Shown: positions 53,256-61,161 of the stretch, piece after piece
Position numbering within the stretch: the first letter of the stretch is position 1
Layout of the letters: each line of letters begins with the position of its first letter
DNA from: Sphingobacterium bambusae
GTDB taxonomy: Bacteria > Bacteroidota > Bacteroidia > Sphingobacteriales > Sphingobacteriaceae
Direction of reading: 5' to 3'
Assembly (NCBI RefSeq): GCF_033955345.1
Contig: NZ_CP138332.1
Coordinates: 2,790,001-2,854,000, forward strand
DNA length: 64,000 nt
Notes under the pieces: model-generated
What the model was told of the DNA's origin: nothing
What the model saw: only the letters and a program-made list of their open reading frames with translations
The model's database searches: none
Made by a program: the position numbers and the translations under genes

Positions 53256-55733
53256 ATGCAGCTCCAAAGACAATACAGCGAGAAGCTTTTGGCTATACAG
53301 CAAGCTAATGAATCATTGAATAACAGCCCTTCAGATCAAACGGAAAGGGAAGATTGGTTTGATATTCTAGCGCAATTTGAAGTTTCTTTTTTACAAGAAA
53401 AATCAAAAATGCTTTACCATAGATTGTTTGATAAAGGCGGCGATTTTCCAGCCAATCTGTACTTGGATGAAGACGATTACCGTTTTTTTGTAGATAAATC
53501 GCGCGCCCTATTGCTAGCCTTTGCGCCGCAATATCCAGAAGCTTGGATCGAGCTGGGCTTGCAGCATGTGCTTTGCAGAAGAGCCTATGTCGACAAAGGT
53601 CAAGCTTCTTTCTATCTGCAAAAGGCTATTGATGCTGCCGTGCCGGCAGCCAGCGCCCTTTATTTATACTATAATGCCCTAGGTATCTTGACCGATATGG
53701 AAAAGGAAGCTGCTAGTAGCAAGCTCCACCAAATGGCACAGGAGGGAGATCTTTGGGCGGTAGCCTATAATTCCCATCTTGAAGTTTGGAAAGATGATTT
53801 TGAATCGGTGTATGAGCACATACAGCCACTAGCGCAACAGGGAGACAAGAAGCTTCAACGGCATTACTACGAAACACTACAATACTACTATGCGCGTCGC
53901 GGCGAGATAGATCTTCAACGGCAGGCGTTGGAGGAAGGCATTAAAGAGACGGATTCTTCCTACTGCAAGTTTGTGTTGACAGAGCTCAAACGCCGAGAAG
54001 CAACCTCCGCAGAACAATTGGAAGCGCTTATTCCGAGTTACCTTTTGGCCTTTGAAACGGGAATAACCGATGCCGCAGTGCAGATTGCCCTTATCAAGCT
54101 ATCCAACATTTCTGCAGATGATCAGAAAGTAGAGGATTACAGGGATATCGTTTTCTATTTACAAAAAGCTTGGGAATACAATAATGCTTATGCAGGCTAT
54201 CGTTTGGCCTGTCTATATCTTTATAATGAGCTGTTGCAAAATGTGGCTCAAGGGATGGAAATCTTGGAAGAGCTTCAGGATAACTACGATCAGCCGGATG
54301 CACAGGTTGAGCTGGCCGAGATCTATCTAGAGGGTCGCTTTGTGGAGCGAGATGAGCAGCGTGCCCGTTCGATATTTCAACAACTTGCTGATAAACAAGT
54401 GCCCTATGCGCAGCTGCGCTTGGGCAACTTTCACGAATATGGAAGCGCCGAGAAGCAACCGGATTATGCACAAGCTTTTTCGCTATACCAACAGGCGGCT
54501 CAGGCAAAGTTGCCACAAGCACTTTATCAAGTAGGGCGTTACCTAAAATATGGTATACATAATGGTGAACCTGATCTTCAGGCGGCCATGCCTTATTTTG
54601 AGGAAGCGGCGGCAGCAGACAACGCCGTAGCAATAACAGAGCTGGGCATCGCGCAGGAACTGCTTTCACCACCAAATTATCCAGAGGCATTCCGCTATTT
54701 CACGCGTGCCGCGGAATTGGGCTATCCCTACGCCTATTTTCTGCAAGGGGTTTACCTTGAATACGACTACCATCAATCCGGGGCCAAGCTTCCCGAGGAG
54801 GCCTTTAAAAGCTATAGCCAAGGAGCGGCTGGTCACGACTTGAGCAGCATCTACGAGCTCGCACGTTGCTACCGCTTTGGCGTTGGCACCGAGGCAAATC
54901 TAGACAAAGCGATGGATTTTTATCGGCAGGCTGCGGAACGAAATCATGCGCAGGCGCTCACCGATCTAGCGCTATGCCATGAATATGGTTATGGTGTTGC
55001 AAAGAATGACGATAAGGCCATGGAGTATATTGCTAAAGCCGTCGATTTGGGTTATGCCTATGCCTATTACGTGATGGGACGTTATTATGTGAATGGTATG
55101 GTAGAGCAGCGCGCAGAAGAAGGCTTGGCACTGTTGGAGCGCGCTTCGGCAGAAAATATTGCGGAGGCTAAATTGCTGTTGGGCGACTACTATTTCTTTG
55201 ACTATGACCAACGGGGCGAGTATGATCGGGCGTTTGATTACTATAAGCAAGCGGAAGAGCTTGGAAGCCTCACCGATGGCTTGGGGATGTGCTACGAATT
55301 CGGTGCAGGTGTAGAAGCAAACGCCATGCAAGCATTTAAATATTACCAAATGGCCGCTGAAAAGGGGAACGATGGAGCAATTTACCGCTTAGGTCGATGT
55401 TTTTATTTCGGAATTGGTACCGATGTAGATAAGGAAAAGGCATTCCAATACTACGAACAAAGTGGGCAGCAGGGTAATATTTACGCCCGCTACTTTGCAG
55501 GCTTGCAGCTCTTGCAGGGCGATGGCGTCCTCGCCGATCAGGCCAAGGGAGCCCAATGGATTCAGGATGCTGCCGAAGGGGAATATGCAGAGGCGCAATA
55601 TCAGCTAGGAAACTGTTACCTGATGGGCGATGGTGTGGAAGAGAATGAAGATATTGCCTTGCACTGGTTTCAGCGGGCAGCAGAAAACGGACATGAACAG
55701 GCTACAAGGATTATGAAGGGTGCAAGAGGATAA
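53256..55733 (+). CDS. Large Sel1-repeat protein
   Basis: 825 residues, no signal peptide or membrane segment, so probably cytoplasmic. Residues ~1-280 are alpha-helical but not clearly Sel1. From ~285 to the end there are at least a dozen Sel1-type repeats (for example AFSLYQQAAQAKLPQALYQVG, AMDFYRQAAERNHAQALTDLA, AFKYYQMAAEKGNDGAIYRLG). Sel1 repeats form TPR-like solenoids that bind other proteins. It lies 7 bp before the Hsp90-like gene, and tandem TPR solenoids are known Hsp90 co-chaperones in eukaryotes; a partner role here is inferred. It is divergent from the YncE gene. Confidence 0.9.
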   Translation: MQLQRQYSEKLLAIQQANESLNNSPSDQTEREDWFDILAQFEVSFLQEKSKMLYHRLFDKGGDFPANLYLDEDDYRFFVDKSRALLLAFAPQYPEAWIELGLQHVLCRRAYVDKGQASFYLQKAIDAAVPAASALYLYYNALGILTDMEKEAASSKLHQMAQEGDLWAVAYNSHLEVWKDDFESVYEHIQPLAQQGDKKLQRHYYETLQYYYARRGEIDLQRQALEEGIKETDSSYCKFVLTELKRREATSAEQLEALIPSYLLAFETGITDAAVQIALIKLSNISADDQKVEDYRDIVFYLQKAWEYNNAYAGYRLACLYLYNELLQNVAQGMEILEELQDNYDQPDAQVELAEIYLEGRFVERDEQRARSIFQQLADKQVPYAQLRLGNFHEYGSAEKQPDYAQAFSLYQQAAQAKLPQALYQVGRYLKYGIHNGEPDLQAAMPYFEEAAAADNAVAITELGIAQELLSPPNYPEAFRYFTRAAELGYPYAYFLQGVYLEYDYHQSGAKLPEEAFKSYSQGAAGHDLSSIYELARCYRFGVGTEANLDKAMDFYRQAAERNHAQALTDLALCHEYGYGVAKNDDKAMEYIAKAVDLGYAYAYYVMGRYYVNGMVEQRAEEGLALLERASAENIAEAKLLLGDYYFFDYDQRGEYDRAFDYYKQAEELGSLTDGLGMCYEFGAGVEANAMQAFKYYQMAAEKGNDGAIYRLGRCFYFGIGTDVDKEKAFQYYEQSGQQGNIYARYFAGLQLLQGDGVLADQAKGAQWIQDAAEGEYAEAQYQLGNCYLMGDGVEENEDIALHWFQRAAENGHEQATRIMKGARG

Positions 55734-55740
55734 TTGAACG

Positions 55741-57525
55741 ATGAGTAAGGAAACAGCATACGCATTTCAGGTGAACTTAAAGGGCATGATTGCCCTGTTG
55801 TCGGAACATTTGTACAGTGATCCGAACACCTTTATTCGGGAACTTCTGCAAAATGCGGTGGATGCGATAACGGCCATCCGTTATTTGGATGAGGAGCACG
55901 CTGGGGAGATAATGGTTACATTGCCCAATGAGGCAGAAGATAGCTTTGTTTTTCAAGACAACGGAATTGGGCTTAAAGAAGAAGAGATACATCGTTTTCT
56001 TTCCGTCATCGGAGAAAGCTCCAAGGGTAAAGACCTTAATGAAGCAAAAGACTTTATCGGCAAGTTCGGCATCGGCCTATTATCCTGTTTCGTCGTTAGC
56101 GACGAGATTGTCGTCGAAACATGTTCTGCGTTGGAAAAGATAGCATGGCGCTGGACAGCCCAAGCCGAAGGTGATTATAAAATCGAACGGATGGATGAGG
56201 AAATCCCTTTTGGGACACGTGTTATCCTAAAGCCAAAAGCCCAGTTCAAGCATATTTTTGAATATGCCTACTTTAAAGGGAAGCTAAAACACTATGGCGA
56301 TGCGCTGCGCGAAAAGGTTGTGCTGCAAAAGGGCGAGATGCAAGACGTCCTCAACACCCAGCAACCCGCTTGGTTAAACTCTTCCGATAGAGGCACATTG
56401 CTGGACGTCGGAAAGGACACGTTAAATGTGAATTTCCTAGATGCTGTACCATTCCATACGACGCATGGCGATTGTACGGGGGTATTGTATATCCTTCCTT
56501 TCAAAACGCAGTTTAGCAGCAAGCAGCATCACCGTGTTTACCTGAAACGCATGTTTCTGTCTGAGGAGGATCAGTCTTTATTGCCCAATTGGGCTTTCTT
56601 TGTGCGCATGCTCGTCAATACCGAGGGGCTTAGCGCAACAGCATCGCGGGAATCGCTGATGAAAAATGAGCTGCTCCAGAAAACAAGAAAGGAAATCGCC
56701 GTCGCGCTCAAAGATTATTTGAGAAATTGTAAGGCCATAGATCCATCGGTTTACAACAGGATCATACAAACACACTTCTTGCATCTTAAAGCGTTCGCGC
56801 TAGAGGATAATGACTTCCTAGATATTTTTCTGGATGATATTCCATTTGAAACAAATCGAGGACAGCGGAATTTTAGGGAGATCAGGCAATTTCAGCAAAC
56901 GGTATACTATAGTGCAGATTTTGAAGATTTCAAGCAAATCGACCGCATGGCCGATACACAGGGCATCCTGCTCATCAATGGTTCTTACACCTTTGACACC
57001 GAGCTCTTGAAAAAGATCGCTACGCGCTATCCCGATCTTTCGATAAAGGCCATGCTGCCCAGTGAGCTTGTAGGCACCTTTGTCGATCTGGATGCGGAGC
57101 AACTGAAGCGTCTCTCTACATTCAAGGATCTTGTTCAGCAAATATTGGATGAACATGGCTGTGCGTTGGAAATAAAACATTTCAGGCCACATGATACACC
57201 CGCAATATATACCAAGACCGAGCAATCCAACGTGGAGCAAACGGTGAACCAGCTCAAGGCTGATGCGAATCCCTTTGCGCGCGTACTGAAGTCGGCCGCG
57301 AAGCCTCGTCAGCGGCCTATCCTCTGCCTAAATGCCGATAATGAGCTGGTGCAGCAGATTGCATCCGTGACTGATCGCTACCTGCTGCAGTCTATCGTCG
57401 AGGTTCTTTACGTGCAGGCCATGATCTTGGGCAAGTATAATGTCCAAGAAAAGGAAATGAAGATATTGAACAATGCCCTGAAAAACCTCATCGTTATGGG
57501 GCTCACAAATTTTGTTAACATTTAA
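55741..57525 (+). CDS. HSP90-family chaperone, divergent (not canonical HtpG)
   Basis: 594 residues; canonical HtpG is ~620. The GHKL ATPase domain is intact: FIRELLQNAVDAI (Glu34, Asn38, Asp41), DNGIG (73-77), GESSKG (lid) and GKFGIG (107-112). The middle domain has the Hsp90 arginine region in SATASRESLMKN (Arg303) and RVYLKRMFLSEEDQSLLP. The C-terminal third is dissimilar to HtpG, with no MEEVD-type ending. It resembles the short HSP90 family protein seen alongside ordinary HtpG in several phyla. Its neighbours form one tandem run. Confidence 0.87.
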   Translation: MSKETAYAFQVNLKGMIALLSEHLYSDPNTFIRELLQNAVDAITAIRYLDEEHAGEIMVTLPNEAEDSFVFQDNGIGLKEEEIHRFLSVIGESSKGKDLNEAKDFIGKFGIGLLSCFVVSDEIVVETCSALEKIAWRWTAQAEGDYKIERMDEEIPFGTRVILKPKAQFKHIFEYAYFKGKLKHYGDALREKVVLQKGEMQDVLNTQQPAWLNSSDRGTLLDVGKDTLNVNFLDAVPFHTTHGDCTGVLYILPFKTQFSSKQHHRVYLKRMFLSEEDQSLLPNWAFFVRMLVNTEGLSATASRESLMKNELLQKTRKEIAVALKDYLRNCKAIDPSVYNRIIQTHFLHLKAFALEDNDFLDIFLDDIPFETNRGQRNFREIRQFQQTVYYSADFEDFKQIDRMADTQGILLINGSYTFDTELLKKIATRYPDLSIKAMLPSELVGTFVDLDAEQLKRLSTFKDLVQQILDEHGCALEIKHFRPHDTPAIYTKTEQSNVEQTVNQLKADANPFARVLKSAAKPRQRPILCLNADNELVQQIASVTDRYLLQSIVEVLYVQAMILGKYNVQEKEMKILNNALKNLIVMGLTNFVNI

Positions 57526-57537
57526 TACACAGCGTGC

Positions 57538-58605
57538 ATGTACACCCTGAAGATTCAAAAAATACTTAACCAGATCGACCGCGTCGATAACAACAATGAA
57601 AAGGTGCGCCTGTTGGTGCAGGCGATACAACTTGCCGATGACAACCAAGATATCGAATGGGCCTACGACATGAGGCTGGAACTGATAAACTACGAGATCG
57701 ATCTTGCCTTCTCGCCCGAGTCTTTGCCCGCCTTTGCCTGGATACTGCAGGCCCACGATGAAAACCCCAATCTGTTCAATGAAGAGGATTTTCTTTGGCA
57801 GTACAAGTGGATGATGTCCGAGCTCTATGACAACCCCGATGTCAGCCGGGAGCAGATCGAGTCGGCATTACAGGACTTCCAAATGCGCCTGCTGCGCAAT
57901 GGATACGGAAAAAGAGCGATTTACAACGAAAGGCTCAGCGATGCATTGGTGCAGAAAGATAATGATCTTATCCAGGCGGCATTAGAAGCTGTAAATAGCT
58001 TGGAGCGGGATGATATGAGCGACTGCGAAGCCTGTGAGATGGATGCTGAGGTATCTGCAGTCCTGCTCCGGGAAGGTTATAAGGCCGCTTATGAAAAGGC
58101 ACGTCCACTATTGGAAAAACAGTTTACCTGTGCCCACGTGCCTCTGCGCACAACAGTGAATCTGACTTACGCAGCATTAAGAGCCGATGCCGGCGAGCAA
58201 GCCGCTGAATTGGCCGCACAAGCCGAGATGGAGATCTATAAAAAGGAAAAAGACTCCTCTATCCTGTTGTCTGCGATCAAACTGGCAGCTTATTACGCGA
58301 AAACAGATCTCTCCAAGGCCAAGGAGTGGTTTGAGCGATTTATCCCGTGGGCAGATGGACCGGCAGACCGTTCCATGTTCCAGATAGCATGCCTGCTTGT
58401 GGAGTCCATGGAGGCTTTTGACCCACAAGAAAGCTTTACGCTTGATCTTTCGGAAACCCATAGCTTGTACCGCGGACAAAATTCGTTCACCGCAACCGAG
58501 ATTGCCGTGCATTACCGCGAACTTGCCCACAGTCTGGCGGCTCGTTTTGATGAGCGGAATGGGAACAATAATTTTCAAAAACAGCTTTCCATGGCAGCTA
58601 TTTAA
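57538..58605 (+). CDS. Helical-repeat (TPR-like) protein linked to the Hsp90 gene
   Basis: 355 residues, all-alpha, no signal peptide. Paired helices such as LLVQAIQLADDNQDIEWAYDM and SILLSAIKLAAYYAKTDLSKA suggest a tetratricopeptide-like solenoid. The cysteine cluster in DDMSDCEACEMDAE is notable and could bind a metal. I do not recognise the exact family. It starts 13 bp after the Hsp90-like stop, consistent with one transcript and possibly a co-chaperone or client role (inference). Confidence 0.72.
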   Translation: MYTLKIQKILNQIDRVDNNNEKVRLLVQAIQLADDNQDIEWAYDMRLELINYEIDLAFSPESLPAFAWILQAHDENPNLFNEEDFLWQYKWMMSELYDNPDVSREQIESALQDFQMRLLRNGYGKRAIYNERLSDALVQKDNDLIQAALEAVNSLERDDMSDCEACEMDAEVSAVLLREGYKAAYEKARPLLEKQFTCAHVPLRTTVNLTYAALRADAGEQAAELAAQAEMEIYKKEKDSSILLSAIKLAAYYAKTDLSKAKEWFERFIPWADGPADRSMFQIACLLVESMEAFDPQESFTLDLSETHSLYRGQNSFTATEIAVHYRELAHSLAARFDERNGNNNFQKQLSMAAI

Positions 58606-58627
58606 GGGAGGTAGAAAACAGCGTTAT

Positions 58628-59614
58628 ATGAACGGCATATTGAAAGGTTTTTCTTTTTTTTGGACCATTTTTATTGGTTACTTTATTTTTGTCCACCCGG
58701 CGATTATTTACTATTCGACGAGTTATGAAAATGTAGACCTTTCTACCGTCAGTCCCAATACCGCGCTGGCGATGCTTGCCCTGAGCGGTATCCTTTGGTT
58801 CATCGTGGGCTGTCTTTCGCTGTGGATTTTGTTGCGGTACACCTACTTTGCTCTGCGTAACATACGTATCCTGCTGCGAGACGGCGTGCGCCTGAGGTCC
58901 ACGGTTGTCGGTGTGACCTTGTTGAAAGGCGCTAGTAGCAAATCCGTGCCCAAGACAATTGTGCTAGAGCTGGTTAATCTGGAGGGAGAAACTATCCGGC
59001 ACAGCATGAGCTTCAATGATTCGAAACCCGAACAACAGCGGTATAAGGTAGGTTCGATCTGCTATCTACGTGTTGACCCTTCCTTCAAGAAGTTGCCGAG
59101 TGTGTTGCTGGAAGAAAGTTTTGTTAAAGTAAACTGGGTTTTACCCTTGGTTTGGCTGCTCTTTGTGGCTTCGGCGATCTATTACTTCTTGTTTTCCTAT
59201 CAGTTGGAAAGCGCGGGCTATGGCTGGCGATTCCTAAGTTTCTGGCATCCGCTGATTATTATTCCTGCATGTTGCCTGTTTTTTCCTGGCATAATTTATG
59301 GGTTTAAAAAGTTTGTCTTTATGAAATTCATGAACATGGGCAGGGTAATGGAGTTCTTGAAATTTAAGGGAAAAAAGACGTTGGCATCGATTACTCGAGC
59401 GGAGCAGACCGGAACTTTAATCAACGATCAGCCAGAAATTCGATTTCATGTTGAGTTCCTCGATGGTGCTGGCCGTAAGGTGTCGGCTCAGATCAAGAAA
59501 ATCGTGTCCCTCATCGATGTTGCACAGGTTCGTAGTCAAAAAGAGGCATTCGTGTTTTACAATCCGAGCAACCCTCAATCTGTTGCTTTTGAACAGGATA
59601 TTAACAAACAATAA
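58628..59614 (+). CDS. Membrane protein with two DUF3592-like domains
   Basis: 328 residues from ATG 58628, with a GGGAGG purine run 15 bp upstream; a longer frame from 58397 would lie inside the previous gene. Four to five membrane segments: FFWTIFIGYFIFVHPAIIYY, LALSGILWFIVGCLSLWILL, LPLVWLLFVASAIYYFLFSY and FWHPLIIIPACCLFFPGIIYGF. Between and after them are two soluble beta domains (RLRSTVVGVTLLKGA... and TLASITRAEQTGTLINDQPEIRFHVEF) that resemble DUF3592. It could be part of a membrane system served by the Hsp90; its function is unknown. Confidence 0.7.
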   Translation: MNGILKGFSFFWTIFIGYFIFVHPAIIYYSTSYENVDLSTVSPNTALAMLALSGILWFIVGCLSLWILLRYTYFALRNIRILLRDGVRLRSTVVGVTLLKGASSKSVPKTIVLELVNLEGETIRHSMSFNDSKPEQQRYKVGSICYLRVDPSFKKLPSVLLEESFVKVNWVLPLVWLLFVASAIYYFLFSYQLESAGYGWRFLSFWHPLIIIPACCLFFPGIIYGFKKFVFMKFMNMGRVMEFLKFKGKKTLASITRAEQTGTLINDQPEIRFHVEFLDGAGRKVSAQIKKIVSLIDVAQVRSQKEAFVFYNPSNPQSVAFEQDINKQ

Positions 59615-59626
59615 TCGCTACCAACC

Positions 59627-60301
59627 ATGAAAAAGGTATTCGTAAGATCTTTAGTTAGCCTATTTATTACAGCTTCTTTGTTGCAGATGAGCTGTCAATC
59701 CTTTGTCAATAGCCTCAAAGAGACTAAAGAGGGCACCACAGATATAGATACGACAGCTGCAGAAATTGAGCCGGCACCTCGGTCAAGCCAAGAGGCTGTT
59801 GCAGTCGAGCAAGAGGAGCGCGCAGACGAAACGCCTTTTTTGGCAGATTCTTCAGCGCTGATCGCTGCCGAGCGGTCGCTGCGCGATCGGCCGGAGCTTC
59901 GCGGACAGGATATTTTTATTTACCGTTCGGTGCATTTTTACGACGATGGGCGCATATCCCTGAAGGTTCAGCATCCGCAACAAAAGAACTATGTAGACTC
60001 CTACGATTATCGGGATGGTAAATGGTCTGACCCCTCACCTGTTGTGCTTTCCAAGCGCGATATTGTTGCCAAGGATATCGTTAGTCTGAACAGCTTGCCT
60101 TTTAAGACGGCTAATCAGGTATTTCTTCATTTAAAGGAAAAGTTGCAACAGATCGGTAGCCGATCAGAAGATTATACGGTGTACGCAATTACGTCGGGTA
60201 ACGAAATAAGATGGTATCCTCGTACCATTTCCAACGAGCGCAGCAAGTACAGCATCGAATTTAATGCTGATGGAACCATTCGTTCCTTCGAACAGGAATA
60301 G
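59627..60301 (+). CDS. Lipoprotein of unknown function
   Basis: 224 residues. Signal LVSLFITASLLQMSC with lipobox Cys at ~23; then an acidic, Thr/Glu-rich linker (TKEGTTDIDTTAAEIEP) and a domain from ~95 on with YRSVHFYDDGRISLKVQHP and VYAITSGNEIRWYPRTI. No family recognised. It starts 12 bp after the two-domain membrane protein and closes the five-gene run. Confidence 0.68.
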   Translation: MKKVFVRSLVSLFITASLLQMSCQSFVNSLKETKEGTTDIDTTAAEIEPAPRSSQEAVAVEQEERADETPFLADSSALIAAERSLRDRPELRGQDIFIYRSVHFYDDGRISLKVQHPQQKNYVDSYDYRDGKWSDPSPVVLSKRDIVAKDIVSLNSLPFKTANQVFLHLKEKLQQIGSRSEDYTVYAITSGNEIRWYPRTISNERSKYSIEFNADGTIRSFEQE

Positions 60302-60491
60302 TGAGCATGGCTACTCTTGGAAATTAAGCGGCTTTTATGTCCTTCACAATTGGCGACGATACCGGCGTCGGATCCAACGCCCATCGTGCAAAGGGACTTC
60401 CCAAGGTTGGGGAAATAGGCGACTTTTTAAACCCTTTTAGGTTAATAATGTCCAAAGAATAGTGATGTTTGATTGGAATAATTAGTTTTTT

Positions 60492-60527
60492 AAAATATCC
60501 CGAGGACCTAGGTTTTCGGGATATTTT
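60492..60527. terminator. Bidirectional terminator between the lipoprotein and orphan genes
   Basis: AAAATATCCCGA (60492-60503) pairs perfectly with TCGGGATATTTT (60516-60527), with A- and T-rich flanks; it can serve both convergent genes. Confidence 0.85.
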
Positions 60528-60536
60528 GCTATGCAT

Positions 60537-60929
60537 CTATCCAAAGCAACTGTTTTCATCGCTCCGCAGTTCATTACCATTCCTCCAATTCACGTCCTCT
60601 GTAGGAATATTTTCTTCTTGCCCACGGAGTTGGCGTGGACAAACTCTCGCGTCCATCGCTGAAGTTTCGGCAGCGATGCTGTCCATGAACTCTTTGGCAA
60701 TAGATTCTATTTTTTGATACACAATACTATCGCTATTTGGCTGTTGAATCCTTTCTAAGGAGAACAGATGCACTTGTCCGTCAATAGATCTGCATTCAAA
60801 GAGCTCTCGGTACCCATTAAAATCGCAAATCAATATGTTTATGAATTCACTAGCTCTAGTTATTTCCACGGTATAGTTGTATTCCGAGCCATCTTCTAAT
60901 GGCACTGTAAATTGCGTTTTATAATCCAT
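60537..60929 (-). CDS. Orphan 130-residue protein
   Basis: 130 residues, not recognised. A beta-rich first half (FTVPLEDGSEYNYTVEITRASEF) is followed by a helix (SIVYQKIESIAKEFMDSIAAE) and a polar C-terminus. No signal peptide. It is alone on the minus strand between the bidirectional terminator and the SusC-like gene. Confidence 0.55.
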   Translation of the reverse strand: MDYKTQFTVPLEDGSEYNYTVEITRASEFINILICDFNGYRELFECRSIDGQVHLFSLERIQQPNSDSIVYQKIESIAKEFMDSIAAETSAMDARVCPRQLRGQEENIPTEDVNWRNGNELRSDENSCFG

Positions 60930-61132
60930 ACTTTTTGTATACGTCGAAAATATGAAATTGTTTGCAACGTACTGGGATATTTTCTCTTCCGTCTGACAAG
61001 TAGAATTGTGTTCGGGTAATTTGTGTTGTGTCCGTGATAAGCTTCCACTTAAAGTTAACTTTGAAGTCCAATAATACGTTTTAGCTAATGATATTATAAA
61101 AGCAATTTAATGTTTCCGTAACATTAGACTGC

Positions 61133-61140
61133 TAGGTTTG
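61133..61140 (+). promoter_or_regulatory. -7 promoter element for the SusC-like gene
   Basis: TAGGTTTG, an exact TAnnTTTG, 21 bp before the ATG. No good -33 TTTG was seen. Confidence 0.4.
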
Positions 61141-61161
61141 CGGCAACTAATACGTGAAGAA

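Noticed and set aside
54094..54690. 198-codon minus-strand frame
   Set aside because: It mirrors the Sel1-repeat gene; its composition reflects the antisense of the repeats.
60324..60536. 70-codon minus-strand frame
   Set aside because: It reads through the bidirectional terminator and a convergent gene end; it shows no domain.
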